The position numbers were made by a program, and so were the translations under genes. This document shows positions 16,830-25,024 of a stretch of DNA of 64,000 nucleotides, one piece after another; within the stretch, counting starts at the first letter, position 1, and every line of letters begins with the position of its first letter. The DNA is from Mycolicibacterium chitae. GTDB taxonomy: Bacteria > Actinomycetota > Actinomycetes > Mycobacteriales > Mycobacteriaceae. The DNA lies in the NCBI RefSeq assembly GCF_900637205.1, contig NZ_LR134355.1:4464001-4528000 (forward strand), given 5' to 3'. A model generated the notes under the pieces. It was not told where the DNA came from, did no database searches, and was given only the letters and a program-made list of their open reading frames with translations.

Positions 16830-17285
16830 ATGAGCGATCTCGAGGACATCAAGCAGGTCAAGTATCGATACCTGCGCGCGCTGGACACCAAGAAGTGGGG
16901 CGAGTTCGCCGCCACGCTGACCGAGGACATCGTCGGCGACTACGGATCCTCGCTGGGCGAGAAGCACCACTTCACCGACCGGGACTCGCTCGTAGAGTTC
17001 ATGCGTAATGCCCTGCCCGCCAATGTGATCAGCGAACACCGCGTCACCCACCCCGAGATCACCGTCGACGGCGACGAGGCCACCGGGACCTGGTACCTCC
17101 AGGACCGGGTGATCGTCGCCGACTTCGACTTCATGCTGGTCGGCGCGGCGTTCTACCAGGACCGGTACCGCCGCACGCCCGACGGGTGGAAGATCAGCGC
17201 CACCGGTTACGACCGGACCTACGAGGCCACGATGTCGTTGAAGGGGTTGGACTTCAAGCTGACGCCCGGTGCAGCGCTGGGATAA
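16830..17285 (+). CDS. SnoaL-like/NTF2-fold protein, Rv0310c-like
   Basis: About 151 residues. It starts with a helix DIKQVKYRYLRALDTKKWGEF, typical of SnoaL-like domains, with RVTHPEITVDGDEATGTWYL in the middle. The cone-shaped fold binds or converts small hydrophobic ligands; catalytic residues are not certain. An upstream in-frame ATG at 16821 is an alternative start. From memory this strongly matches Rv0310c, and the gene order (Rv0311-Rv0310c-Rv0309) is kept apart from the TetR and membrane genes in between. Confidence 0.87.
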   Translation: MSDLEDIKQVKYRYLRALDTKKWGEFAATLTEDIVGDYGSSLGEKHHFTDRDSLVEFMRNALPANVISEHRVTHPEITVDGDEATGTWYLQDRVIVADFDFMLVGAAFYQDRYRRTPDGWKISATGYDRTYEATMSLKGLDFKLTPGAALG

Positions 17286-17400
17286 GTGGCCGGGGTGTGC
17301 CCCCTCCCCAACGAGACGACTAGTGTCGGACGCGATTGCGCTGACACATTTTTGGGTGACGGGATAGATTTCCACGGCGCCGCAAATAGGTCCTAAGGTG

Positions 17401-18060
17401 CTATTGCTTCGTCACCGCGATCACCGCACCGGGACGCAGCCAGCGCATGATCTGCACCAAAGTCCCATCGTCGATCCCTACACAGCCAGCAGTCGGGCCG
17501 CCATCGGTGGTGTGCACGAAGAACGCGCCGCCCTTACCCGGGATCCGCTCCTTGTTCACGCCCATGACGACGGCGTGCTTGTACTGCGGGATATGGAGAT
17601 TCTCGGTGCCGCTGCTCAGATTGGTGTTGAACGCGCACTGGTCCTTCTTGCAGACCTGCATCGTGTTGTACGTGGGGCTTTTCATGTCCCCGTCCCACCA
17701 ATGATCCCGAGTGACCTGGACGTACTGGAGTCCACCGCCGGGATTGGGATCTGTGCCGAATGCGAAGTCCAGGCTGTAGACCCCCATCGGGGTCATCATC
17801 GATCCGTCGAAGTGATCCTTCGACATTCCCTTGGACCCAATCTTGGCGGGAACGCCGGCGGTCACCGGCTGCCATCCGCCGGCGCCGCGCTGCCACACGT
17901 CCAACTTCGCATCCGAACCGCCGACGCCGGTCACCGCCAATACCTGCGTCGCACCACCGACGCTCTGCGCAAACCACGGGGTGTAGTCGGCGCTACTGGT
18001 CGGCGCCATCAGGAGGGCAAGACAAGCAGCAGTCATCAGCACACTCAATAGTCGGCGCAC
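17401..18060 (-). CDS. Exported L,D-transpeptidase-like protein, Rv0309-like
   Basis: About 219 residues, starting at the GTG at 18058-18060 (MRRLLSVLMTAACLALLMAP), which gives a clean signal peptide ending near SSA-DY. A GTG at 18087 is an alternative. The C-terminal domain carries GAFFVHTTDGGPTAGCVGI, with the His and the T-x-G-C pattern of YkuD-type L,D-transpeptidases. These form 3-3 peptidoglycan cross-links or attach proteins. The fold fits, though the protein lacks the Ig-like domains of the main mycobacterial Ldt enzymes, so a different cell-wall substrate is possible. Confidence 0.85.
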   Translation of the reverse strand: MRRLLSVLMTAACLALLMAPTSSADYTPWFAQSVGGATQVLAVTGVGGSDAKLDVWQRGAGGWQPVTAGVPAKIGSKGMSKDHFDGSMMTPMGVYSLDFAFGTDPNPGGGLQYVQVTRDHWWDGDMKSPTYNTMQVCKKDQCAFNTNLSSGTENLHIPQYKHAVVMGVNKERIPGKGGAFFVHTTDGGPTAGCVGIDDGTLVQIMRWLRPGAVIAVTKQ

Positions 18061-18219
18061 AGAACCATGCTTGCCGCGGCACGTCACCGTTGGGAAACAG
18101 ATCGGCGTCCACTACATACCGGGTGGTCCCGCTTTGTGCCGTTTGCGTACGGCTTCCTGGCAGGGCCTGGTCGCGAATCACTGAATAGCCAGGCTGAGAA
18201 TCGGCGTTACGATCACGGA

Positions 18220-18765
18220 ATGTCGAATCCGCCGTACGGAGGCATGCCGCCAGCTCAAGCACCCTGGCCTCCGCAAGGCCCGCCACCTGCGCGGCAGTCC
18301 TCTCGACTGCCACTTGTTCTGACTGCGGCCCTGGCCGTGATCGCCATCATCATTGCGATCGCGTCGTGGTTCCAACCTGCACCTGAACCCGAGGCGCAGG
18401 CAACTGAGCAGCAGTTCAGTGAGCAGGAGGTCACGGAGGCGAAGGAGGCGGTCTGCGGTGCGTGGGATGCTGCGTACAACGCCATTCAAACCGCTGCTTC
18501 ACGAACCAGCAATGACGAAACGATCGCTTTTATACTAGCTGTTGAAGTCAAACTCGCATTCCATGCTTCCGGAGATTACATCGAATCGGCATTACGAGAT
18601 CACAGCGCTACCGAAAATGATTTAGCAGAAGCTGCCAGACAATTATCTTCAGCATACCATCGAGCGATCCTCTTCCAACTCGCCGACGAACCCTCGAATA
18701 AAGTTGATGAGATCAAGTCGGAGATTCGAGCTGCTGAGTCAACACTCAAACTGGAATGTGAATGA
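18220..18765 (+). CDS. Pro-rich single-pass membrane protein, first gene of the 18-22 kb operon
   Basis: 181 residues, MSNPPYGGMPPAQAPWPPQG. A Pro-rich cytoplasmic N-terminus of about 35 residues is followed by one membrane helix (LPLVLTAALAVIAIIIAIASWF, about 40-61) and a helical extracytoplasmic domain with two Cys, one near each end (AVCGAWD and the final LECE). GC falls from about residue 70 onward: 28 of 60 bases at 18481-18540 and 27 of 60 at 18541-18600 by my count. Its stop overlaps the next start as ATGA. It resembles, in size and plan, Rv3901c beside the ESX-2 locus (from memory). Function unknown. Confidence 0.8.
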   Translation: MSNPPYGGMPPAQAPWPPQGPPPARQSSRLPLVLTAALAVIAIIIAIASWFQPAPEPEAQATEQQFSEQEVTEAKEAVCGAWDAAYNAIQTAASRTSNDETIAFILAVEVKLAFHASGDYIESALRDHSATENDLAEAARQLSSAYHRAILFQLADEPSNKVDEIKSEIRAAESTLKLECE

Positions 18766-20984
18766 TTACTCGCGCCACCTTTAGTCCATGGGTCCAGATT
18801 ATCATTGGACCTCACTTACCTGGCGAACCGTCCATCACCACAGCCTCCAACTCCTCGCGCAATCGTGGTGGCATTGAGTCGTTATTTCAGGATTATCAGA
18901 ATCAACTGTTCACGACGAGGACGACGACCCTAGCGGCCGTCGAAGGCTCAACTGCTGATGCCACCCGTTCCGCGGTTCACAGGGCTGAACAGCAGGCCGC
19001 CAATATTTCACAAAGGAATGGTGTCAAGAAATCCTCCTACGGAACCGCCTCAGACACACTTCAGCAACTCCGTTCGGATCTTCTAGAGATTGGCGCTCAA
19101 GCCGACAAGGAAATCAACTCGATCATCCAATCCAAGAAGTCGCTACCACAAAAAGTTGTCGAGGTGATCGCGGCGATTGAGAAGTACTCAGCATACGCCG
19201 CGCACAAAGCAATCGGCAGCAGTGGGAACATGATGAAAGCGATCCAAGCAGTGTTGACCGCCCAAGGCGATGGGCGATCGCCGGAAGAGTTCGCGGCTGC
19301 AAACGGGATCACCCTGAATAAGCCCGGCCCAATAAATCATGAAAACATCAAGTCCTACGTGGAGAAGGCTCTAAAGGAACCCGCGCAGTCGCCAGCCATG
19401 ACAGGAGTTTCCAATGGCTCGTCCACTAGCGAATCGATATCAATGGGGTCCACCGAAAACTTGCCGACGACTTCCGAAGTTCAGCCCGTCGGAGGCGCCG
19501 CAGCTAGCGGAGCGTATCCCTCTGACCACTATCCGGCTTCGGTGGGCAAGCAGCCATCAGCCGCGGGTCAAGGCACGGGGGTTGCACTAAGTGCGGGAAG
19601 CTCCCCCGACCTCCCCGCCGGCCCCTCAACCCCCACCCCCACGACGATCAGCAACATCACCCCCGGAATCCCCGATAGCGCGGTGCCGACGACCGCGGTC
19701 CCGACCACCTCGGCCTCGCTGGCTCCGTCCGCCCCGGTGTTCTCCGCTCCTGACCTGGGCCCCCAGCAGTTGGCCGACAGCTTCACCCGCGGCATCGAGG
19801 TCGGCGCGCCGATGTCGCAGGGCACCGGAGCGCTGACGCAGAACGTCATGGACACCGCGTTCCGACCGTCGACCGGCACTCCAGACTTCGCGATGCCGAG
19901 CGGCGGGCCCGACTTCTCCCCCGCCACCACACCCAGCTCCGGGTTCGCTGTAGCCGAGGCGGCCCAGCACGCTGGCGGCTCGACCGGGTACGCCGCGCAC
20001 AGCACCATGGCGCCGGCACCCACCATGTACGCCGCCCCCATCGCCCCGATGACCACCATGGCCCCGGCCGCACCGGTCATGTCACCGGGCCCGCTGCCGG
20101 CCTACGGCGCCGACCTTCGCCCCGCCGCCATGGCTGCCCCCGTCGTGCCCTCCGCACCCCCACCATTGGCCTCAGCACCGGCATCCGCTCCGACCTCCGC
20201 GGCCGGCGCCAACGCCTTGCACCAACAAGGCCCCGTCGTCCGCCACACACCAGGCCCCGCTGCCGCTGCCACACCGCCGGTGGGTCTCACCGAAACCGCC
20301 GCGGCGGCAGCTACTTCCGGCGCTGTCACCGGAGCACTCTCAGCCGAGGCCGCCACCCGCTCGCGCCTGCAGAGCCTCCTGGAAGCGGTCGCTCGCCAGG
20401 AACCCCAACTGCGCTGGGCAATCGGCGAACGCGATGACGGCAGCACCGTCCTGGTCACCGACCTTGCCGGCGGCTGGATCCCGCCGCACGTCGAAATCCC
20501 CACCGGCGTCGGACTTCTCACGCCGGCACCGCGACGCAACAGCCTCGAGGCCATGCTGGCCGATGCCGCCCTCATCGAAACCTGGAGTCCCGGCCAGTTC
20601 CTCCCCGACGCCAAAGACGTTCCCCCGACACCGATGTCGCTGCGGGCGCGCGACCTGCCCGACGTCGACGACATCAACTGGGAACTGACCCAGGCCACCA
20701 ACTGGCGCGACGGACTCCCCCGTCTGGCCCACACCTTGGCCAAGGCCGGCGTTGCCGGCACCGGCGTCCTCGACACTGAAGCCGACCTGCTGCGCGAACA
20801 CCTGGCCGCCACCGCCGCGGCCGTGCGCAACAACTATCCGGAGACCGACGCCGACGCCGTCGGAAACTGGCAGTTGCTGGCCGCCATCGACGCGCTGATC
20901 GCGCAGCGGCCCACCACCTTGAACTACCACTTCGCCTGGTTCCAGGCGTTGCACACGGCACCGAGGGGGCCCGCCGGTGAGTGA
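18762..20984 (+). CDS. Large helical/Ala-Pro-rich protein with DUF5632-DUF5631-like C-terminus
   Basis: 740 residues, start coupled by the ATGA overlap. Residues 1-215 form a helical region (GGIESLFQDYQNQLF, LEIGAQADKEINSIIQ, VVEVIAAIEKYSAYA) in AT-rich DNA. Residues 215-520 are low-complexity Pro/Ala/Thr/Ser. From about 525 a globular C-terminus (RSRLQSLLEAVARQEPQLRW, AGGWIPPHVEIP, DDINWELTQATNWRDG, LLAAIDALIAQRP) matches my recollection of Rv3899c (DUF5632 then DUF5631). The total length is close to Rv3900c plus Rv3899c together. Neither signal peptide nor membrane span seen. A partner of type VII secretion is an inference from that context. Confidence 0.78.
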   Translation: MITRATFSPWVQIIIGPHLPGEPSITTASNSSRNRGGIESLFQDYQNQLFTTRTTTLAAVEGSTADATRSAVHRAEQQAANISQRNGVKKSSYGTASDTLQQLRSDLLEIGAQADKEINSIIQSKKSLPQKVVEVIAAIEKYSAYAAHKAIGSSGNMMKAIQAVLTAQGDGRSPEEFAAANGITLNKPGPINHENIKSYVEKALKEPAQSPAMTGVSNGSSTSESISMGSTENLPTTSEVQPVGGAAASGAYPSDHYPASVGKQPSAAGQGTGVALSAGSSPDLPAGPSTPTPTTISNITPGIPDSAVPTTAVPTTSASLAPSAPVFSAPDLGPQQLADSFTRGIEVGAPMSQGTGALTQNVMDTAFRPSTGTPDFAMPSGGPDFSPATTPSSGFAVAEAAQHAGGSTGYAAHSTMAPAPTMYAAPIAPMTTMAPAAPVMSPGPLPAYGADLRPAAMAAPVVPSAPPPLASAPASAPTSAAGANALHQQGPVVRHTPGPAAAATPPVGLTETAAAAATSGAVTGALSAEAATRSRLQSLLEAVARQEPQLRWAIGERDDGSTVLVTDLAGGWIPPHVEIPTGVGLLTPAPRRNSLEAMLADAALIETWSPGQFLPDAKDVPPTPMSLRARDLPDVDDINWELTQATNWRDGLPRLAHTLAKAGVAGTGVLDTEADLLREHLAATAAAVRNNYPETDADAVGNWQLLAAIDALIAQRPTTLNYHFAWFQALHTAPRGPAGE

Positions 20985-21909
20985 CCAGATCGACTTCGAC
21001 AGCGACGCCTATCAGAGGGCCTACGGCGTCCCACCGCCACCGGGCATCCCGTCGGACATGATCGGGCCGGCCGCCGTCTGGACCGAGCAACTCCTGGTGA
21101 CCCTGCAGACCGCCGCCAATGCCGACGATCCGATGGACATCGCCGCAGGTGAGGCGGGCTATGCGGAGCGACAGGCGTTGGCCCAGCGGGCGTTGACCGG
21201 CTTCCCCGAGAACGAGGCTCAGGGCCAGGCACAGTTCCAAGAGGTCAGCAAGATGGCCGAGCAGATCCCGCAGATGGCCAGCGGGATCGCCGGCGGCATC
21301 GCCGGTGCCCTGGGTGGGGCCCTCAAGCCGCTGACGGAACTGCCGCAGCAGCTGGCCCAGTCCATGCAGGGCCTCATGCAACAGGGCATGGGGGCGCTGG
21401 AGAACGGCGGCGAGGATCTGGGCCTCGACGCCTTCGAGGCCTCCGCCCTGAGCGACGAATTCGGCGGCGGCGCAGGGGGTCTCGACCCGGACACAGCCGC
21501 TGGTGGCGGAGGCGGCGGCGGCTTCGGCGGTACCGTGCCGATGTCCACCCTCGGCCCGGCCGCGACGCCGACGGGTGCCACTGCCCCCACTTCGGGCAGG
21601 GCCACCATGATGTCGGTCGCGCCGGCGGTGCCCGCCTCGGTGCCGGGGCACATGGGCGGCATGGGCGGCTATCCGATGATGCCGCCGGGCGCGATGGCTC
21701 GCGGCGGTGCCAGTGCCGACAACGACGACAAGACCGCCACCAAGAAGGTCTCGGTGCCGTCGGTCAAGAACGGCGCCCCGGTCCAGGGCCGGGTGTCGGC
21801 CCCGCCGACCGCCCCGACCGTCTCCAAACAGGTCGAAGGCAAGACCGTCGCGACGCGGCGCATCGTCGTCCCCAACGACAAGAAATCCGGCGACGACGCC
21901 GGTCGCTGA
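20977..21909 (+). CDS. Gly/Met-rich protein, third gene of the operon
   Basis: 310 residues from a GTG overlapping the previous stop by 8 bases. N-terminus SDQIDFDSDAYQRAYGVPPPPG, then a helical part (SDMIGPAAVWTEQLL to about 95) followed by an amphipathic Gly/Ala/Gln stretch with repeated QQLAQSMQGLMQQG. A Gly-rich linker and a basic tail with KKVSVPSVKNGAPVQG close the protein. The middle resembles ESX substrates in style (helical, Gly/Met-rich) but no WxG or YxxxD signal is obvious. Size is near Rv3898c plus Rv3897c together (from memory), the next genes at the ESX-2-side cluster. Function unknown. Confidence 0.75.
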   Translation: MSDQIDFDSDAYQRAYGVPPPPGIPSDMIGPAAVWTEQLLVTLQTAANADDPMDIAAGEAGYAERQALAQRALTGFPENEAQGQAQFQEVSKMAEQIPQMASGIAGGIAGALGGALKPLTELPQQLAQSMQGLMQQGMGALENGGEDLGLDAFEASALSDEFGGGAGGLDPDTAAGGGGGGGFGGTVPMSTLGPAATPTGATAPTSGRATMMSVAPAVPASVPGHMGGMGGYPMMPPGAMARGGASADNDDKTATKKVSVPSVKNGAPVQGRVSAPPTAPTVSKQVEGKTVATRRIVVPNDKKSGDDAGR

Positions 21910-21933
21910 GCAAACGCTATTAGCCTGGGCCAG

Positions 21934-23418
21934 ATGAACCTGCCCTGGCAACGCGCGCGCGGACTCCAACGGATCACTGAAGGGATGGGCACCCTGGACC
22001 GCGAGGTCTTCGACGCCATCGCTGATTCGCCGACGCCGCTGCTCGACACGGTGATGCCGCCGCTCACCCGGGCGGCCGACCACTCCAAGCTGTGGTTCGC
22101 CATCGCCGCCGTGCTGGCGGCCTCGGGCCGGCCCACCGCCCAGCGCGGCGCGGCCCGCGGCGTCGCGACCCTGGCCGTCACCAGCCTGCTGACCAACCAG
22201 GTCGCCAAGCGGATCTGGAAGCGGCCCCGGCCCAACCGCGCGTCGGTGCCGTTGCCCCGGCAGATCAAGCGCTTCCCCACGTCACACTCGCTGCCGTCCG
22301 GGCATTCGGCCAGCGCCGCGGCCTTCTCGGTGGCCGTCGGGCTGGAGAACCCGCCGCTGGGCCTCGGGCTGGCGCTGCTGGGCGGCCTGGTCGGCCTGTC
22401 CCGGGTGGCCACCGGCGCCCATTACCCCGGCGACGTCCTCGCCGGCTTCGGCATGGGCGCGGCCATCGCGGTCATCGGGGGCAAACTCGTCCCACCGATC
22501 GTCGAGGCCCAGTTGCCGCGCACCGAACCTCTCGTCGTCGACACCCCGCCGCGCCCCGACGGCGCCGGCGTGGTTCTGGTGGTCAACCCGGCCTCTGGCA
22601 GCGGTACCGGTGCCGACGTCATCGAGGAGGTCCGCGAGGCGTTGCCGCGCGCGGAGATCGTCGAACTCGACGCCGACGACGACCCCGTCGAGGTGTTGAA
22701 GTCCGCGGCCGAGCGTGCCGAGGTGCTCGCCGTCGGCGGCGGCGACGGCACCGTGTCCACCGCGGCCGCCATCGCCGTGGAGGCCAAGCTGCCGCTGGCG
22801 GTGTTCCCGGCTGGCACGTTCAACCACTTCGCCAAGGACATCGGCTGCCCGACGGTCGCCGACACGGTGGAGGCCATTCGCACGGGCTCGGTGTCGTGCG
22901 TGGATCTGGTGTGCCTCAACGAGGAACACATGGTCATCAACACCGCGAGCATCGGCGCGTACCCGATGTTCGTCCAGACCCGCGAGAAGCTGGAACGACG
23001 GCTGGGCAAGAAGGTGGCCGGGGCCTACGCGATGCTGCACACGCTGCGCAACGACGAGCCCGTGCGCATCACCTACGACAACAAGACGCTGCAGACGTCG
23101 CTGTTCTTCCTCGGCAATTCGGTCTATCTACCAACGGGATTCGCCCCGTCGCGACGCACCCGAATGGACGACGGCCTGATCGACGTGCGCATCCTCGAGA
23201 CCGGCCGGCGCTTCGCCCGGGCCCGCATCCTGGCCGCGCTGGCGCTGGGTCGCCTGGAACGCAGCCCGCTCTACCACGAGATTCAGGCCCCGGAGTTCAG
23301 CTTCAGCAGCGACGAGCCCACCGCGGTCGCCCACGACGGCGAGGTCGGCGAGGAATACGACCGCGCCACGTTCACCTCGATGTATCGAGCGCTGCCGGTC
23401 TTCCGCCCCACGCCGTGA
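21934..23418 (+). CDS. PAP2 phosphatase fused to diacylglycerol/sphingosine-kinase domain
   Basis: 494 residues. The N-terminal PAP2 part is membrane-embedded, with KRPRPNRAS (about 92-100), SLPSGHSASAAAF (about 112-124) and SRVATGAHYPGDVLAG (about 154-169): the three phosphatase motifs. The C-terminal part, from about 210, is a DAGK catalytic domain: VVNPASGSGTGAD, then AVGGGDGTVSTAA (about 268) and FPAGTFNHFAKDIG (about 290). The enzyme could dephosphorylate one lipid and phosphorylate another. It overlaps the next gene tail to tail by 47 bases, and starts 24 bases after the operon above. Confidence 0.93.
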   Translation: MNLPWQRARGLQRITEGMGTLDREVFDAIADSPTPLLDTVMPPLTRAADHSKLWFAIAAVLAASGRPTAQRGAARGVATLAVTSLLTNQVAKRIWKRPRPNRASVPLPRQIKRFPTSHSLPSGHSASAAAFSVAVGLENPPLGLGLALLGGLVGLSRVATGAHYPGDVLAGFGMGAAIAVIGGKLVPPIVEAQLPRTEPLVVDTPPRPDGAGVVLVVNPASGSGTGADVIEEVREALPRAEIVELDADDDPVEVLKSAAERAEVLAVGGGDGTVSTAAAIAVEAKLPLAVFPAGTFNHFAKDIGCPTVADTVEAIRTGSVSCVDLVCLNEEHMVINTASIGAYPMFVQTREKLERRLGKKVAGAYAMLHTLRNDEPVRITYDNKTLQTSLFFLGNSVYLPTGFAPSRRTRMDDGLIDVRILETGRRFARARILAALALGRLERSPLYHEIQAPEFSFSSDEPTAVAHDGEVGEEYDRATFTSMYRALPVFRPTP

Positions 23419-24016
23419 GCAACGGCAGGCACGCCAGGTAGTAGAGGTAGCCCAGCGCCCAGCCCGCCAGCACGTCGGAGGGATGGTGCACGTTGAGAAC
23501 CACCCGCCCCCAACCGATCGCGACGACGATCACCGCACCGGCGATCATCAGCGGTCGCCGCCAACGCGGGTCGACCATCGGGAGCAACACGGTCAGCAGC
23601 GCGAGGACGCTGACCAGGACGCCGAGGGCATGCCCCGACGGGAACGACAACGACCAGGCGGACACCAGCGCGGTGTCCGGCCGCGCGCGACCGGCGATGT
23701 ACTTGGCCACCTCGATGAGCACGCCGTTGAGTTCCACACTGACGAACAGGAACAGCGCCGCGCCCCGGTCGCCGCGCACCAGCAGCCAGATGATGGGGAT
23801 CAGCGTCACGAGGCGGAACACCGCGGGACCGAAGATGGTGCAGAACGCATCCCAGAGGGCCACCCACGCCGGGTGAGCGACGCCGAAGTCGTGCAGCGGG
23901 GCCAGCAACCACCAGTCGAAGGCGCTCAGCCAGGACCAGTCTTGTGCGGATCCGATCCACAACACGACGTACAGCAGGGCGGCTGCCACAGCAGTCACTG
24001 CGGTCCGACGAGTCAC
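23372..24016 (-). CDS. PAP2-family membrane phosphatase, Rv0308-like
   Basis: 214 residues from the GTG at 24014-24016, which sits just before the first membrane helix (TAVTAVAAALLYVVLWIG). An upstream start at 24061 is possible but would add a hydrophilic stretch. Phosphatase motifs: KYIAGRARPDTA, SLSFPSGHALGVL and GWGRVVLNVHHPSDVLAG. Five or six membrane spans. Likely a lipid phosphate or undecaprenyl-pyrophosphate phosphatase at the outer face of the membrane. Synteny points to Rv0308. It is tail to tail with another PAP2 gene, overlapping 47 bases. Confidence 0.9.
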   Translation of the reverse strand: MTRRTAVTAVAAALLYVVLWIGSAQDWSWLSAFDWWLLAPLHDFGVAHPAWVALWDAFCTIFGPAVFRLVTLIPIIWLLVRGDRGAALFLFVSVELNGVLIEVAKYIAGRARPDTALVSAWSLSFPSGHALGVLVSVLALLTVLLPMVDPRWRRPLMIAGAVIVVAIGWGRVVLNVHHPSDVLAGWALGYLYYLACLPLLTAWGGRPAALDTSR

Positions 24017-24097
24017 TCCACACTCGTACCACAACGCTCGTCCTGCTCGAGTTGACGGCACCCCTTACGATGCCTGTGACCTCTGGGAAGGATGGCG

Positions 24098-25024
24098 ATG
24101 ACGGCACCGAAGTACGTCGGATACCTGGGCGGCGCGGCGGTCGCCGCGGGCGTCGGGATGGCGATCGCGGTCGGCGGTGTAGCCACGGCCCACGCCGAGG
24201 GCACCGACACCAAATCGGACAGCAAGTCCGAGAGCACGTCCGCCGAGTCCAACGGCCCCAAGAAGGAGCGGTCGACCGGCCTCGGTAAGGCGGCGGCGAA
24301 GCTGGAGAAGCGCGCCGCCAAGGTTGCCCGCGACGCCCGGGAGGCTCGCGAGGCCCGGTTGGAGCGGGTGGCCAAGTTCGACCCGGCCGAGGCGGTCAAG
24401 GATCTGCAGAAGCGCTTCGACAAGGCCGCCAAGCCCGCCGACGAGCCCGAGGTCACCGACGCCGAGGCCAAGCCCAAGCGCCTGGACCTGGCCGCCCGAG
24501 CGGCCGCGGCCGCGCAAGCGCTGGCGCCGGCCAAGGAGGCCCCCGAGGCCGCCGTCGTCCCGGACGTCGAGACCCGGTCGGGCACCGACGACCTGTTCTC
24601 GAATCCGTTCCGCCCAGACGACCCCGAACCCACCCCGGCCGGGATGTTCGGCCCATTCCTCGACATCCGCGAGGCCGTGCTGGACGTGAGCCCCGACGCG
24701 ATCGACCCGTTTGTCCGCGAGGGTTTCGAGGCCGGGTACCGGGTGAGCCAGATGGTGCCGTGGGTGAACCTGCCCATCCCGCTGCTGCAGATCGCCGCGG
24801 CATCGGCGGATCCGGAGCAGAGCGTGCCCCAGGCTGCGATCAACCAGTTGCTGCTGACGCTGCCGCCGGTGGGGATCGCCTATTACGGCTATGACCAGGT
24901 GGCCGACCTTCTCAATGTGGAGGACGCCGCGGCCGCGCTGAAGGAAGACTTCTATCGCACGGTGTGGGACACCCTGGACCCGCTCGAAATCCTGCACGAG
25001 CGTGGTGAATCCGGCCTGCCCTAG
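24098..25024 (+). CDS. Secreted charged/helical protein of unknown function
   Basis: 308 residues if started at the ATG at 24098, which lies six bases after GGGAAGG; the ATG at 24092 is too close to that site. The signal peptide (KYVGYLGGAAVAAGVGMAIAV) ends near AHA-EG. A Lys/Ser/Asp/Glu linker follows, then a basic coiled-coil-like section (KLEKRAAKVARDAREAREAR, about 65-84) and a globular C-terminus with hydrophobic segments. The signal and linker closely resemble those of the broken hydrolase at 4937. Its stop codon shares CTAG with the convergent 13E12 gene. No enzyme motif seen. Confidence 0.78.
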   Translation: MTAPKYVGYLGGAAVAAGVGMAIAVGGVATAHAEGTDTKSDSKSESTSAESNGPKKERSTGLGKAAAKLEKRAAKVARDAREAREARLERVAKFDPAEAVKDLQKRFDKAAKPADEPEVTDAEAKPKRLDLAARAAAAAQALAPAKEAPEAAVVPDVETRSGTDDLFSNPFRPDDPEPTPAGMFGPFLDIREAVLDVSPDAIDPFVREGFEAGYRVSQMVPWVNLPIPLLQIAAASADPEQSVPQAAINQLLLTLPPVGIAYYGYDQVADLLNVEDAAAALKEDFYRTVWDTLDPLEILHERGESGLP

